A stretch of DNA of 64,000 nt from Acidobacteriota bacterium (GCA_016191085.1 JACPPJ010000025.1:1-64000); one strand, 5' to 3'; shown: positions 26,851-35,890, counted from the first letter of the stretch. Numbers and translations: made by a program. Notes: generated by a model not told the origin, from the letters alone.

Positions 26851-26982
26851 GTGTCACTCAAATTAGGGCGTCCGCAATCCTTCCTGTCCAAGGTGGAATC
26901 GGGAGAGCGGCGACTGGATGTGATCGAGCTTCAGGAGCTTGCCCGGCTGTACAAGAAGCACCTCATGTTCTTTGTGGATTGA
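26851..26982 (+). pseudogene. C-terminal fragment of a second XRE regulator
   Basis: A 43-codon frame from a GTG reads LGRPQSFLSKVESGERRLDV followed by IELQELARLYKK and ends FFVD-stop. This is the second half of an XRE domain (helices 3-5). The first two helices, including most of the fold, are missing; a stop codon in another frame lies just upstream. It resembles regulators usually followed by an ImmA/IrrE peptidase, which is not here. I read it as a remnant. Confidence 0.6.
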
Positions 26983-27211
26983 AGTCTGCAATCGTAAATC
27001 GCAATCCTCAATTCTTTAATTTTGTAACGGGGAGCCTCATGCGCCGGAGGCTCGGGACGACGGCGGCGCAAATCACAATCCAACTTTGCGAACGATCTCC
27101 ACTTCATCATCGGGATTTTTGTCTTGAAGAGGTTAGCTGTTTTCGCAAACGCCTGAACCGAAAATCTCACGGCCACTTGGTACGTAAAGGGCCGCATGTA
27201 GCAGCCTGGTA

Positions 27212-28801
27212 TCAAATGTAGAACTTAAATTTCGGACTCCGCTCTTTCACAGTGGGATTCGACACCAGAATTTCACCAACAGCATCCGAAAATCCTACCG
27301 TTACGGGTTCCGAATTGCCGATCTTGCAAGCGTTATAGTTTAGTTTTGTCAGTGCGAATATATCGCGTGCGACCTGTACGATATCGGCATCGCCGTGCTG
27401 GAGATCAATTCTTAATGGGACAGGTGCTTCGACGCCTGGATATGTTCCGAGTCGCGGTACCACTCCAGATGCAAACAGATATGCGGTTTTTTCGGAAAGC
27501 TTCCAAAAAGTCCCTCGCACAACCGGGTAATCACCTTCCCTGAACAGCTTTAGGCCGGAAATCTCCTTCTTCACACGAACACCCACCAGTTTGACTCCCT
27601 TGGGACAGGCTTTCGCATACCCGCTGAATTCTTCATCGGAAATGCCGGACCGACAGTGCAAGAAGATTTCCGTCAATGGCTGTCCCTCCAAATTGCCATA
27701 CAATTCCAGTACGCCGGATAATAATTTGCGAGCAGCATCGCCTGAAAGATGAAACTGTTTTTTATTTGGTGAATACCACGGGCCGGAGTCGCCCAAGAAA
27801 ACAATCCCATCGCCAGAATCCAGAAACATCTGAGCGGCGCAGCACGCTGTCCGTCCGAAAGAACTTGTGTCCGTTCGCCTGAATGCGATACCGATGTAAC
27901 ACACGCCAGGACGCGCTGCTGCCAGTTTCCACGGCTTTCCGCCGGCTTTGTAATAAAGAGCCGTTGAGAGATTCCATGCCACGTCCGATGCGGGCGACAC
28001 TAGCGCACGTTCACCGGGTTGAGTCTCGGTGATAGTTGACTCCTGGATTAGTTGAATGGGCACCCGATGTTTCATGCAGCGGGCCTTGATTTGACGACGG
28101 AAGTCTTCGGAGTAGCAGTAAATCGAGGGATCATAGTCCTCAAATATCCCAGCCTGGCCACTGGCTCTGGCCCGTTGTTCCCGTTTGGAGACCGCGAACC
28201 CGGTTCCCTCCGTTATGACCGCGTTTGGTCGGCAATGCCGATGCACGATATCAGGCAGGACGCAAATGATGACCTGAAAGTCTTCGTCCTTCTTCTCGGT
28301 AAGACGAATAGCGGAGAGGTATTCCTCAACCGCGTCATATGCTCTCTTCTTTGAATCTAGATCGGAGCAAATCTCAATGAGCTTGTCCTCATCGAGTTCT
28401 TTGTACCAAGTTGGCTCGGGCGAAAAAGAACAACCAAACGCTGCCTCGAATCCAGGAAATACCGGCCACAATGCTGGATCGAGGTCCACTCCCCGCCTGT
28501 TCTTTCCGGGCAAGATGCCTGACTGCAACCTCTCGGCCCACCGTAGACACTTCGCTCGGCCTGTTGCCGTCGAAACCAATCCCCAGCTTATGCTTTTTGG
28601 TTTGCCCTGTAATCCCAAGTCATAGGGACCAAATACAGAAAGACCATCGTGCGGCTCTTGCACTTGTTGCCCATATGCAAACTCAAGCAGAGGTTCACTA
28701 AATAGAACCACACCAGCTTCGAAAGCCGACCCCGAAACCGCAGAACCTTGAGTTTCCGTTAACTGCTTTTCACCCCTCCGTGGAGGGTTCTTCTTCATCA
28801 T
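27212..28801 (-). CDS. Short prokaryotic Argonaute (SPARTA-type MID-PIWI protein)
   Basis: A 529-residue protein with the MID-PIWI layout of short pAgos. Recognisable blocks are WNLSTALYYKAGGKPWKLA, GVCYIGIAFRR, FLDSGDGIVFLGDSGPWYSP, the late LTKLNYNACKIGNSEPVTVG and the C-terminal KFKFYI. The first catalytic Asp of an active PIWI is replaced by Ala in GIAFRR, so it is expected to bind guide and target but not cut. Its start overlaps the end of the TIR-APAZ gene by 32 bases. Known SPARTA complexes use guide-directed target binding to switch on the TIR NADase. Length agrees with the family (about 500). Confidence 0.88.
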   Translation of the reverse strand: MMKKNPPRRGEKQLTETQGSAVSGSAFEAGVVLFSEPLLEFAYGQQVQEPHDGLSVFGPYDLGLQGKPKSISWGLVSTATGRAKCLRWAERLQSGILPGKNRRGVDLDPALWPVFPGFEAAFGCSFSPEPTWYKELDEDKLIEICSDLDSKKRAYDAVEEYLSAIRLTEKKDEDFQVIICVLPDIVHRHCRPNAVITEGTGFAVSKREQRARASGQAGIFEDYDPSIYCYSEDFRRQIKARCMKHRVPIQLIQESTITETQPGERALVSPASDVAWNLSTALYYKAGGKPWKLAAARPGVCYIGIAFRRTDTSSFGRTACCAAQMFLDSGDGIVFLGDSGPWYSPNKKQFHLSGDAARKLLSGVLELYGNLEGQPLTEIFLHCRSGISDEEFSGYAKACPKGVKLVGVRVKKEISGLKLFREGDYPVVRGTFWKLSEKTAYLFASGVVPRLGTYPGVEAPVPLRIDLQHGDADIVQVARDIFALTKLNYNACKIGNSEPVTVGFSDAVGEILVSNPTVKERSPKFKFYI

Positions 28802-30146
28802 CTTTCTCTCGATCCATTAGAGCAATATCATCTCGGACTTCAGTTTCAGGTTTCAACACTGATTCATCCAACCTGGTAGAGATGCCGAGCGAAATCGGGA
28901 ATCGGTCCAGGATTATTTGCTGATCGGAGAGAGAACCGATAGCGATGTGATCGGCTTCGCCACCCAAGAGTTCCAGTGTAGCCATTATTCGTGAAACCCA
29001 CTGATGATTCCACCAGGACCGACAGATTGCTTTGCGACGGCTCTGCATGGTTGCAGGATTGATCGGCTTACCTGAAAGGTCTGTGATATGTAGCCGAATT
29101 TTGATCTGAACAAAGTCGCGCCCACCGTAGTCCAGCCATGTAGTGAGAACAGGCGAAAGGTGATACCGCACCTGGACGGGGCCTTTGAGCGTCTTGAATG
29201 ATCGTGTCCCCACTGCACGTACCCAACTGCTGCCGCAGTAGGTACGAAACGAAAATCTGCTGTGCTCCGGTTTATTAGGGAAAAAGAGAGCGCCCGAGTC
29301 ACGATCCCAATGCAAACCTGAAGATATAAGCTTAAATCTCAGGGCTGAGTTGATCACTTTTTTCCCTAAGTTGAAGAAGTTTATGTCAGGCCCACTTGCA
29401 GTTCTCCAGCCTTCACAGCTTCCGCGTAAAGAAAAACGATATTTACTTGATAACTCTACAGGCGGTGCCTCAAAGCTCCAGCATACAGTCGGATTTTCAC
29501 GATAATGCGGCCAAAACTGGACCGTTTTGCGACACTCCTCTTCAGGCATGGCCAGATCGTGTTCGAATCTATATATCGTTGCTGGAATCCGCCTAATCGG
29601 AAGAAGATTGGTCCAAAGTCTTTCCTGCCCTTCCGTAAGGCAGGGGTTGTGATTGACCAGGGCTGCAACCGAAGTTGCGCCGCAATCCATCTTGGGCGTG
29701 CTGCAAGCATCCAAGTTCTTGAGGAGTTGCGATAGCCCATGATGCCAGTTCGTGAAGGGTATAAAGGTCAGATCGGCTTGCATCCATCCCAATTCGCTCG
29801 GTGCCAACCCATCGAGGTTTAGTGGAATCACAAAATTCTCTTTCCGTTCTCTGGCGAGTTGCAGTGCGAGAGTTCTCTCTTTTAGCGGGTTCGATTTGTG
29901 GATGGAATTTCTTGAGAGAACCGCCAGAAATCGGAACGTTCGGTTTGAAATTGCCTCATCTATATCCCTTGGATACGATTCACCGCCGAGTAATTTCAAA
30001 CGATCACACCAGACCTGATATCCTTCACGTAATAGCCGGAGGCAAAGCCAGTCTACGAACACACCATCTTCCGTCGCGTAATTTACGAAAACATGGGTTC
30101 GCCCGGAGTTCTGCATAGTGGAGGCTTCGTTCAAAAGTAATGACAT
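28770..30146 (-). CDS. TIR-APAZ protein, NADase partner of the short Argonaute
   Basis: A 458-residue protein. An N-terminal TIR domain (about residues 15-140) begins THVFVNYATEDGVFVDWL and continues EGYQVWCDRLKLLGGESY, the stretch holding the candidate catalytic Glu. The rest (about 170-440) is an APAZ-like region that in SPARTA occupies the place of the Argonaute N/PAZ lobes. On activation the TIR domain degrades NAD(P)+, killing or halting the invaded cell. A second in-frame ATG at 30116 could be the true start, just before the TIR strand. It is upstream of and overlaps the Argonaute gene; the gene at 30182-30880 ends 35 bases upstream on the same strand. Confidence 0.88.
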   Translation of the reverse strand: MSLLLNEASTMQNSGRTHVFVNYATEDGVFVDWLCLRLLREGYQVWCDRLKLLGGESYPRDIDEAISNRTFRFLAVLSRNSIHKSNPLKERTLALQLARERKENFVIPLNLDGLAPSELGWMQADLTFIPFTNWHHGLSQLLKNLDACSTPKMDCGATSVAALVNHNPCLTEGQERLWTNLLPIRRIPATIYRFEHDLAMPEEECRKTVQFWPHYRENPTVCWSFEAPPVELSSKYRFSLRGSCEGWRTASGPDINFFNLGKKVINSALRFKLISSGLHWDRDSGALFFPNKPEHSRFSFRTYCGSSWVRAVGTRSFKTLKGPVQVRYHLSPVLTTWLDYGGRDFVQIKIRLHITDLSGKPINPATMQSRRKAICRSWWNHQWVSRIMATLELLGGEADHIAIGSLSDQQIILDRFPISLGISTRLDESVLKPETEVRDDIALMDREKDDEEEPSTEG

Positions 30147-30181
30147 TGGACTTCAATCTCTGAGCATGCTGACGGGTTCAA

Positions 30182-30880
30182 TCAGGCCCAGATTGCCTCG
30201 AACTTACTCGGATCGGCGTGCTGAGGGCGATACCATGCTAGTTCAAGGACAACCCCCGTGTGGTCCCAGTGAAATTGCAACCAGCCAGTAGTCCGTTCGA
30301 TTTCGATCCTTGGTGCCGTCATCCCGCGCCGCACCGCACCGTACTCCACTATTTTCGCTCCCTGGCTTCTGATCGTCTCTGGAGTCGCTTGCCCGATGCG
30401 TCCGAGAGCAATCCAAGAAATCCGAAATGCGCCAAATGGCAGTTTGGGATCGAGCAGCTTTAGAATGTCTATGCTGATCGGCTCCTTCCGTTTTCGCGGG
30501 TGTACAGGATCAGCCGGGTCAAGCGTAATGAGTTCCCCTTTTCGTTCCAAATTGTCGAACGACGCTAACCCAGCTTTCAGTTCAATGACTCCGGTGATGC
30601 CGTCCGTCGCATCCACTTCACCAAAACCCAAGTCGAAACGAGCGCGGGATGGTTTCTCACCTGTGTGTTGATAGAGGCTTGGCGTTGGTCTTTCCAGATG
30701 AACAGCCGAATCGGGAGTTCCGATTGCTCTTGAGATCGGAGACGGCAAGTGCGCGATGAAAGAGGCCCTGAGTATCTGTTCTTGTGTGACCACCAGAGGG
30801 TGCGTGTGCTCCATAACCTCCGCGACTGTTTGTCTCACCGCGTTGCCCGGGAACGCCAACGGACGGCGACTTAGTTGCAC
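30182..30880 (-). CDS. Unknown protein with PD-(D/E)XK-like motif, upstream of SPARTA
   Basis: A 232-residue protein I do not recognise. Its middle reads RFDLGFGEVDATDGITGVIE then LKAG, and about 50 residues later SIDILKLLD. Asp, then Glu-x-Lys, then a D-x-x-K-L helix is the usual order of a PD-(D/E)XK nuclease core. A Trp-rich C terminus (GWLQFHWDHTGV) follows. It starts at a GTG (30880) without a good ribosome site; ATG at 30814 is the alternative. It ends 35 bases before the TIR-APAZ gene, so it could be the first gene of the same operon. Being a nuclease and belonging to the system are both inferences. Confidence 0.5.
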   Translation of the reverse strand: MQLSRRPLAFPGNAVRQTVAEVMEHTHPLVVTQEQILRASFIAHLPSPISRAIGTPDSAVHLERPTPSLYQHTGEKPSRARFDLGFGEVDATDGITGVIELKAGLASFDNLERKGELITLDPADPVHPRKRKEPISIDILKLLDPKLPFGAFRISWIALGRIGQATPETIRSQGAKIVEYGAVRRGMTAPRIEIERTTGWLQFHWDHTGVVLELAWYRPQHADPSKFEAIWA

Positions 30881-30912
30881 TGACGATATCGAGGACGTTG
30901 AGGATGCCGATC

Positions 30913-30972
30913 CTAGGCTGCTGTATCGGTTAGGGCGTGGTCATCCTCGATAATCAGAGCCTTTTGCTCCAT
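30913..30972 (-). pseudogene. Beheaded response regulator (first 12-15 residues only)
   Basis: An ATG two bases after the histidine kinase stop codon opens a frame reading MEQKALIIEDDHALTDTAA then TAG. The KALIIEDD segment is the first strand and acidic pocket of a receiver domain. Nothing after it resembles a receiver, so the gene was cut off here. Its tight coupling to the kinase shows that the pair was once a normal two-component operon. Confidence 0.65.
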
Positions 30973-30973
30973 G

Positions 30974-31708
30974 CTATCTCTTCGCCTCCTTCCTCACCGG
31001 CAACTCCACGGTGACCACGGTGCCAGCGCCAAGTTCGCTCTCAATGTTCAGACGACCACTGTGTTCGCGCTCGATGATCTTGAGAGCCAGGGGAAGCCCC
31101 AGCCCGATGCCCCCCCGTTCCTTCTTAAGGGACCGAAATCTCTTCTTCGCATTTTCCACCTGGGAGGGGTCCCGATCAATTCCATTCGTCTCTGCGGTAA
31201 TCTCCAAGAAGGTGGTTGGGGGTTTTTCTTGCAAAGCTTCGAGGGCGTTCGACAGAATGTTGCTCAACGCTTGAACGACACGTGGTCGCAAAACTTCCAG
31301 CTTGAGCTCGTCGGGAATGGCTAGGGTCTCAGTTACCGCAATTTCGCCAACGCGTTCCCTTGTCTTTGCTTTCGCCAGCGCCAGAGCCTCGGTCACGATC
31401 GGCCTTAGAGGACAGACCTGAAACTCGGCATCGGTTTCCCTCGAGTATTCCAGAAGTCCGTTTACAAGCGCCTTTAAATACCGGGACCGTTCACTGATCT
31501 TTGCCAGAACTTCGGCGACTGCTGGTTCAGCCTCCTTTGCGGCACCTATCTGGTGCTTTAGTTCCCCCAACAATTCCTCCATCGATGCCCTGTACGTATT
31601 CAATTCATGGGCCGTGTCGCCCGCCAACTCCTCGTAGTGCTGCTCACCAATCCGCAAGGCTGCCTCGTAAATCCGTTCTCGCTTAATACGCTTATTACGC
31701 ACTGGCAC
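30974..31708 (-). CDS. Soluble histidine kinase
   Basis: A 244-residue protein without membrane segments. The dimerisation helix has the H-box TAHELN with His34 as phosphorylation site. The ATPase domain has an N-box (ALSNILSNALEAL) and a clear G2 box (GGIGLGLPLALKII), but the usual DxGxG G1 box is replaced by ETNGIDRD, so ATP binding may be altered. No sensor domain precedes the kinase core. The partner response regulator is reduced to a stub directly downstream, so this kinase is probably orphaned. It is divergent from the gene at 31726 with only 17 bases between, implying overlapping promoters. Confidence 0.75.
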   Translation of the reverse strand: MPVRNKRIKRERIYEAALRIGEQHYEELAGDTAHELNTYRASMEELLGELKHQIGAAKEAEPAVAEVLAKISERSRYLKALVNGLLEYSRETDAEFQVCPLRPIVTEALALAKAKTRERVGEIAVTETLAIPDELKLEVLRPRVVQALSNILSNALEALQEKPPTTFLEITAETNGIDRDPSQVENAKKRFRSLKKERGGIGLGLPLALKIIEREHSGRLNIESELGAGTVVTVELPVRKEAKR

Positions 31709-31725
31709 ATCTGTACGAGAGACCT

Positions 31726-32178
31726 ATGAGCTACCTCGAAATCCTGAAACGAGCAGGGAATGGGCCGGAAACCAAACCGCCTGCTCCGGCCACGCAACCA
31801 GCGAAAGTCGAAGCTGAGTCTTCTCCGGAGAAGCCGGCGCGCAGGGTAGCCTTAACCACGCCTGATTTGCCGGAGAGCGTTCTGGTAAGTTCGCATCCCT
31901 TGGCTGTTCTCTGCCGAACAACCCTCGACGGTAATCCAGCAGCCGCCAAGTTGAGCAAAGACGAACGCCGCTGGCTTGCCGAACACCTCGAAGCGGCGGT
32001 CTTGGGCTGGTTGGTTCACGTTTTCCAGCCGGAGTACGCCTGGGAAGCGACCTGCCCAAAGGGACACCGAGTCACCGATGGTGTTTTTGCGCGGTGTCTC
32101 CTGGGATGGTGTTGTGAAGTCTGCAAGACCGTCCATCGTCCAGAAGACTGCAAGCTGATACATGAGCGTAAGGAATAA
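31726..32178 (+). CDS. Cys-rich (zinc-ribbon-like) unknown protein near integrase
   Basis: A 150-residue protein. The first 55 residues are Pro/Ala/Glu-rich and probably disordered. The second half is ordered, and its C terminus holds CPKGH ... CLLGWCCEVCKTVHRPEDC, eight potential Cys/His ligands arranged like a small zinc-binding module. It stands 33 bases upstream of the broken integrase, so it may belong to that older element. Function unknown. Confidence 0.6.
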   Translation: MSYLEILKRAGNGPETKPPAPATQPAKVEAESSPEKPARRVALTTPDLPESVLVSSHPLAVLCRTTLDGNPAAAKLSKDERRWLAEHLEAAVLGWLVHVFQPEYAWEATCPKGHRVTDGVFARCLLGWCCEVCKTVHRPEDCKLIHERKE

Positions 32179-32211
32179 GGATGCAAACGTCCCCAAATCG
32201 GGATCGACAGA

Positions 32212-33006
32212 ATGAATCAGAACGGCCAAAACTTTACATTCCATAACCGCGACGGGAATGGTAAGGTTCAGGTCGAGACATCTGTCGGCGGGCCATCGAA
32301 AGGAGAAATCGAAACGATGGCTCGCAGAAGATTTCAGGCTCCCAAACCCAAACGGCGCGGGAGGTGGTGGTGCCTGCTTTATTGGCAGGATGAGTTCATA
32401 GAAGGAAGGAGGGTCAGAAAACGAAAATGCGTCAACCTCGCCCCGGCCAATACACCGGAGCGGGAAGTAAACAAAATCGCAGCAGAACATCTGAGACCGA
32501 TGAACCAGGGGCTGGTTACACTCGGCTCCGCTACAAACTTCGCTGAATTCGTGGATACGGTGTACATTCCGGTGTTGCTTCCAAAGATGGCTAAGACTAC
32601 CCAGGGCAGGTACGAGGGGATCATCAACAACTACTTGAAACCCCAGTTCCAAAACCTCAGCCTCAGGGATATCACCGTGCTAACGGTGGATAGGTATCTC
32701 ACGAGCCTTGGAAAGTCCGACCTGTCGCACGAATCAATCGACAAGATCCGGGATGTCTTATCCGGGATACTCTCAGCCGCCGTTCGGTACGAATTACTGG
32801 TGCGGAACCCGGCTGAGGGCCTCCATTTGCCGAGAGCTAAGAAGGGCAGGCGCTCGAAGCCGTTCATCACGCCCAGTCAGTTCTCGCTTTTGGTTGAGTT
32901 GATCGCGGAGCCGTACGCCACGATGGTGTATGTCGCGGTCTTTACCGGCCTGCGGGTGAGCGAACTCATCGGCCTGCGCTGGCGCAACGTGGGAAATGTC
33001 CCCTAA
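32212..33006 (+). pseudogene. Tyrosine integrase, cut off by an insertion sequence
   Basis: The first 264 residues of a phage-type tyrosine recombinase: a basic start (ARRRFQAPKPKRRGRWW), the core-binding SAM-like domain (about 105-195) and the beginning of the catalytic domain up to the first catalytic Arg in FTGLRVSELIGLRW. Then the frame enters the insertion sequence inverted repeat and stops at 33004. The HxxR and Tyr boxes are missing and are not found after the insertion, so both insertion and deletion occurred. It differs from the intact integrase at 54118. It marks an older mobile element inside the island. Confidence 0.85.
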
Positions 33007-33555
33007 GTAAGCCTCCCGAGGGGAGGCGAATTTGGGACGGAGATCGATGAGCGAGCGAGAGCTGAGGCGAGTAGAAGTGCTGAGTCGGGTGAAAGCAGGG
33101 GAGTTGAAGCTGGTGGGCGCGGCGGAGTTGATGGGGCTGGATACCGGCAAGCGAAGCGGCTGTGGAGGCGGTATAGCAAGCTGGGAGCCAGCGGGTTGCG
33201 GCACGGCAACGCGGGGCGAGATGGCCAAGCCGTTGGAGGTTCGGCAGGCGTTGCTGTGTTGTATACGGACTGGAAGAACGTGTATCTGCGAACCCCCACG
33301 GCCAAGGAGCAACTGCAAGGGGAAGAGCCACTGACGCAGTCTGGGCGCATGTGCCGGAAGCTAGGGATCCAGATCATCGGAGCTAGTTCGCCGCAAGCCA
33401 AGGGGCGAGTGGAGCGGAGCAATGGCACCCAGCAAGATCTGCTGGTGAAGAAGCTGCGGCTGTGCGGTATCAAAACGATGCCAGAGGCCAACCGCTATCT
33501 GCGGCAGCACTATCTGCCAGCGCATTTCTCTTCCATCATCCTAAGGGGACATTTC
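32993..33555 (+). mobile_element. Decayed insertion sequence (ISNCY/IS1202-like)
   Basis: Inverted ends GAAATGTCCCCT (32993-33004) and AGGGGACATTTC (33544-33555) are exact reverse complements. Between them are only 563 bases, about a third of what a full transposase of this type needs, with both the beginning and the end of a transposase recognisable but frameshifted and internally deleted. No clear target duplication is visible outside the ends, in line with a later deletion of the integrase remainder. It can no longer move on its own. Confidence 0.75.
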
Positions 33556-33558
33556 TAA
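33047..33558 (+). pseudogene. Remnant of an ISNCY-type transposase
   Basis: The start (MSERELRRVEVLSRVKAGEL ... AAELMGL) is the HTH opening of ISNCY/IS1202-family transposases. Near 33150 the sense shifts to another frame (LRHGNAGR), and near 33240 an internal deletion joins it to the catalytic end: ALYTDWKNVYLRTPT-like sequence, then KLGIQIIGASSPQAKGRVER, containing the last DDE-domain acidic region. At least one frameshift and one large deletion make it non-functional. Confidence 0.75.
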
Positions 33559-33733
33559 AGAACTTTGACAAAGAATACAAAATTTCCTTGTCTCGCGTTA
33601 GGGGCTCATATAGAATCTGATCGACAGATGGAAGAATTCCGATGTTATCCCGCGTCCGACGCCCATACCTTTGCTTCCCGATGAAAGAAGACTCTGTTCC
33701 CGACGCATCTGAGCCCTCGTGCACAAGAGGCAA

Positions 33734-35890
33734 ATGAGAATGCAATACGCTAGCGAATCCCTTTTCCGCGAATTAAATCGTCTGAAATCGATTTTTGCGA
33801 TACTGTCTGACCGCTTTGATGAAAGCGCTAAACAGTTCCGAACAGCAGCGGTCGCCTTCCCAGAAACGCTGGTCGCAGAAGTCTCCGACTTCAGGAGAGG
33901 CGTTGCGAACTTGGGCGAGAGTATTTTGCATCTAGGGAAGGAACTATCAGTATCGAAAGACCAGCTAATTGACCCTCGTGATGCCACCCTTGACGCACTG
34001 GAGCGTTCGCTTCACTTCATTGCGAAAGTCGAAGAGCAGCGCACGATACAAATAAACGCACTCAGAGTCTTGGATCGCGTCTCTTGCATCGTGAGGCGCG
34101 ACGGCGCCATATTCCCTGCGCTGCTCGAATGTCAAGCACAGGCGCGAAAGCTTCGTGATGCCATCATAAAGTTTCCGGAGGGGAAACTCCATCCCGTGAC
34201 ACTGGAATTATCAGAGGCGAAGCATCCCGTGTCGCGACTTTTGAACCTCATCGAGAACCAAAACGATCTCAGCGATGATGAATGGCTGCGGTTCTCCAAG
34301 GTGGTTACGGAATCGTTTGGAAAGGACTTGGCATTAGCAGCTACGAGAGGAAAACTGGAGGTGCCGCCGACCCCAAAGGAATCTCTTGACTCATCGGCTG
34401 AAGAGCTCATTGAGGAATCCTCGTCTCGAGCCGAAGCTCTACTGCTCCAAAGAACACCTGCGCAGCAACCGGGCGCGACAAGTGAACCTAAACCACTATT
34501 CAAGAGTGATCTGTATCAGGAGATCGAGACATTGGTGGTAAGTCCTACATGGTCAGGCAGCAAGACGGCAAGTCAAAACTCAGACGCGTACATAGCTGCT
34601 GTCGCACCGGCACTGGAATCGCTACCCTTGTCCGCTAACGTTGCACTATCCGAATTTGAGTCCGGCCCGAGTATTCGGAGTACGCGCTTACCGGATGAAA
34701 AGTCATCCGTGGACTCGGTATTGTCGGAAGTGGAAGCCGCCCTCTCAGAAATCATCAAACTCGAGGAGCTTGCAGAGCTCCACAGTGGACAGGGCAAGTA
34801 CTCGGAAGCGGAATCAGTCTACCAACAACTGTTGTCGGCTCAGAAGAAAGTCTTCGGACCACAGAATCCGAAAATTGCTACTACGGTCCAAAAGCTTGCG
34901 TTGATTCAAACTCTTCGCGCAGAGCGGCTGCAGTGGGAGATGATCTCAAACCAACCAACGGAGACTTGCACGAACGAGATCACTGAGAATTCTCAACCTA
35001 CTGCCTCGCTCATTAACCGCGCATTTCGGGGCCTGGAAACAGAGACTTCCAACAACGCAAGACGCGGACGAGTCGGAATTCTTGCTGTCATGTTATGTGT
35101 AATGGGGGTCTCGATTTATGCTGTGATCCGGTATCGGGCGAACCTTGAGGGAACTCGCGTGGAGCAGTTGATGAGCGTACCGAGCACAGGATCGGTGCAG
35201 CCCGTAGCTGCGCCTCCGGGAATCCGGGACATGCCAAAGCCAGTGCAGCGGTCTCAAGATGTTGCCCAACCGAATCCAGTTCCGAAGGAGGTCACGACTC
35301 GCCAGGCTGCGTCCCCGGAAGTTCCGAATATACAGCCAGCCCAACAGCTTTATGAGATTGCCACGACCCGTCAGGCTCTGCGACCGGGAATTCAGGAAAC
35401 ATCAAAGGCTGTCCAGCAGAGCCAGCAGATTGTGCAGCCGAATCCAATTCCAAGAGTGCCTGTGAGGAGAGAAACGGAGTTAATCCCACCCAGTCCACTG
35501 CTTGGAGTCCCCGCCGTTATTGGCACAACAGCGAGTGCTCTAAGCGGCGTGATCAGCACTGCCGTCCCGCCGCCACCTACCCCTGCTACTCCTCCTCTAG
35601 AACGCATCCGAGTAGGCGGACCGCCGACCGCCGCAAAATTGATCAAAGAGATCAAACCAATGTATCCTCCGCTGGCCCGCCAGGCGCGTATCCAAGGAAC
35701 CGTCCGGTTGGAGGGCGTGATCGGACCAGATGGTACTGTCCAGGACTTAAAGGTCCTTTTAGGACACCCACTGCTGAGGGAGGGAGCGATTCGGGCGGTG
35801 AAGCAATGGCGCTACCAACCGGTCTTGCTAAACGGTGTCCCTGTCGCAGTAATTACTACCATGGATGTCAGATTCTCGCTGGGCAACTAA
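33734..35890 (+). CDS. TPR/TonB-C-terminal membrane protein of unknown function
   Basis: About 718 residues. The N-terminal 300 are helical without known domain; a kinesin-light-chain-like TPR lies near residues 350-385 (EAESVYQQLLSAQKKVFGPQ). One transmembrane helix (VGILAVMLCVMGVSIYAVI, about 445-465) is followed by a Pro/Gln-rich stretch with internal repeats, and a TonB C-terminal domain (about 635-715, PPLARQARIQGTVRLEGVIG ... AVKQWRYQP). So the large N-terminal part is cytoplasmic and the TonB domain periplasmic, unlike ordinary TonB. Start choice: ATG 33734 with AGAGG just upstream, or GTG 33719. It is the first gene of an unrecognised cluster to 42394. Confidence 0.7.
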   Translation: MRMQYASESLFRELNRLKSIFAILSDRFDESAKQFRTAAVAFPETLVAEVSDFRRGVANLGESILHLGKELSVSKDQLIDPRDATLDALERSLHFIAKVEEQRTIQINALRVLDRVSCIVRRDGAIFPALLECQAQARKLRDAIIKFPEGKLHPVTLELSEAKHPVSRLLNLIENQNDLSDDEWLRFSKVVTESFGKDLALAATRGKLEVPPTPKESLDSSAEELIEESSSRAEALLLQRTPAQQPGATSEPKPLFKSDLYQEIETLVVSPTWSGSKTASQNSDAYIAAVAPALESLPLSANVALSEFESGPSIRSTRLPDEKSSVDSVLSEVEAALSEIIKLEELAELHSGQGKYSEAESVYQQLLSAQKKVFGPQNPKIATTVQKLALIQTLRAERLQWEMISNQPTETCTNEITENSQPTASLINRAFRGLETETSNNARRGRVGILAVMLCVMGVSIYAVIRYRANLEGTRVEQLMSVPSTGSVQPVAAPPGIRDMPKPVQRSQDVAQPNPVPKEVTTRQAASPEVPNIQPAQQLYEIATTRQALRPGIQETSKAVQQSQQIVQPNPIPRVPVRRETELIPPSPLLGVPAVIGTTASALSGVISTAVPPPPTPATPPLERIRVGGPPTAAKLIKEIKPMYPPLARQARIQGTVRLEGVIGPDGTVQDLKVLLGHPLLREGAIRAVKQWRYQPVLLNGVPVAVITTMDVRFSLGN

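Noticed and set aside
26565..28801. Complete restriction-modification system suggested by the C-protein-like regulator
   Set aside because: No methyltransferase motif occurs in any nearby gene; the neighbouring large gene is a short Argonaute.
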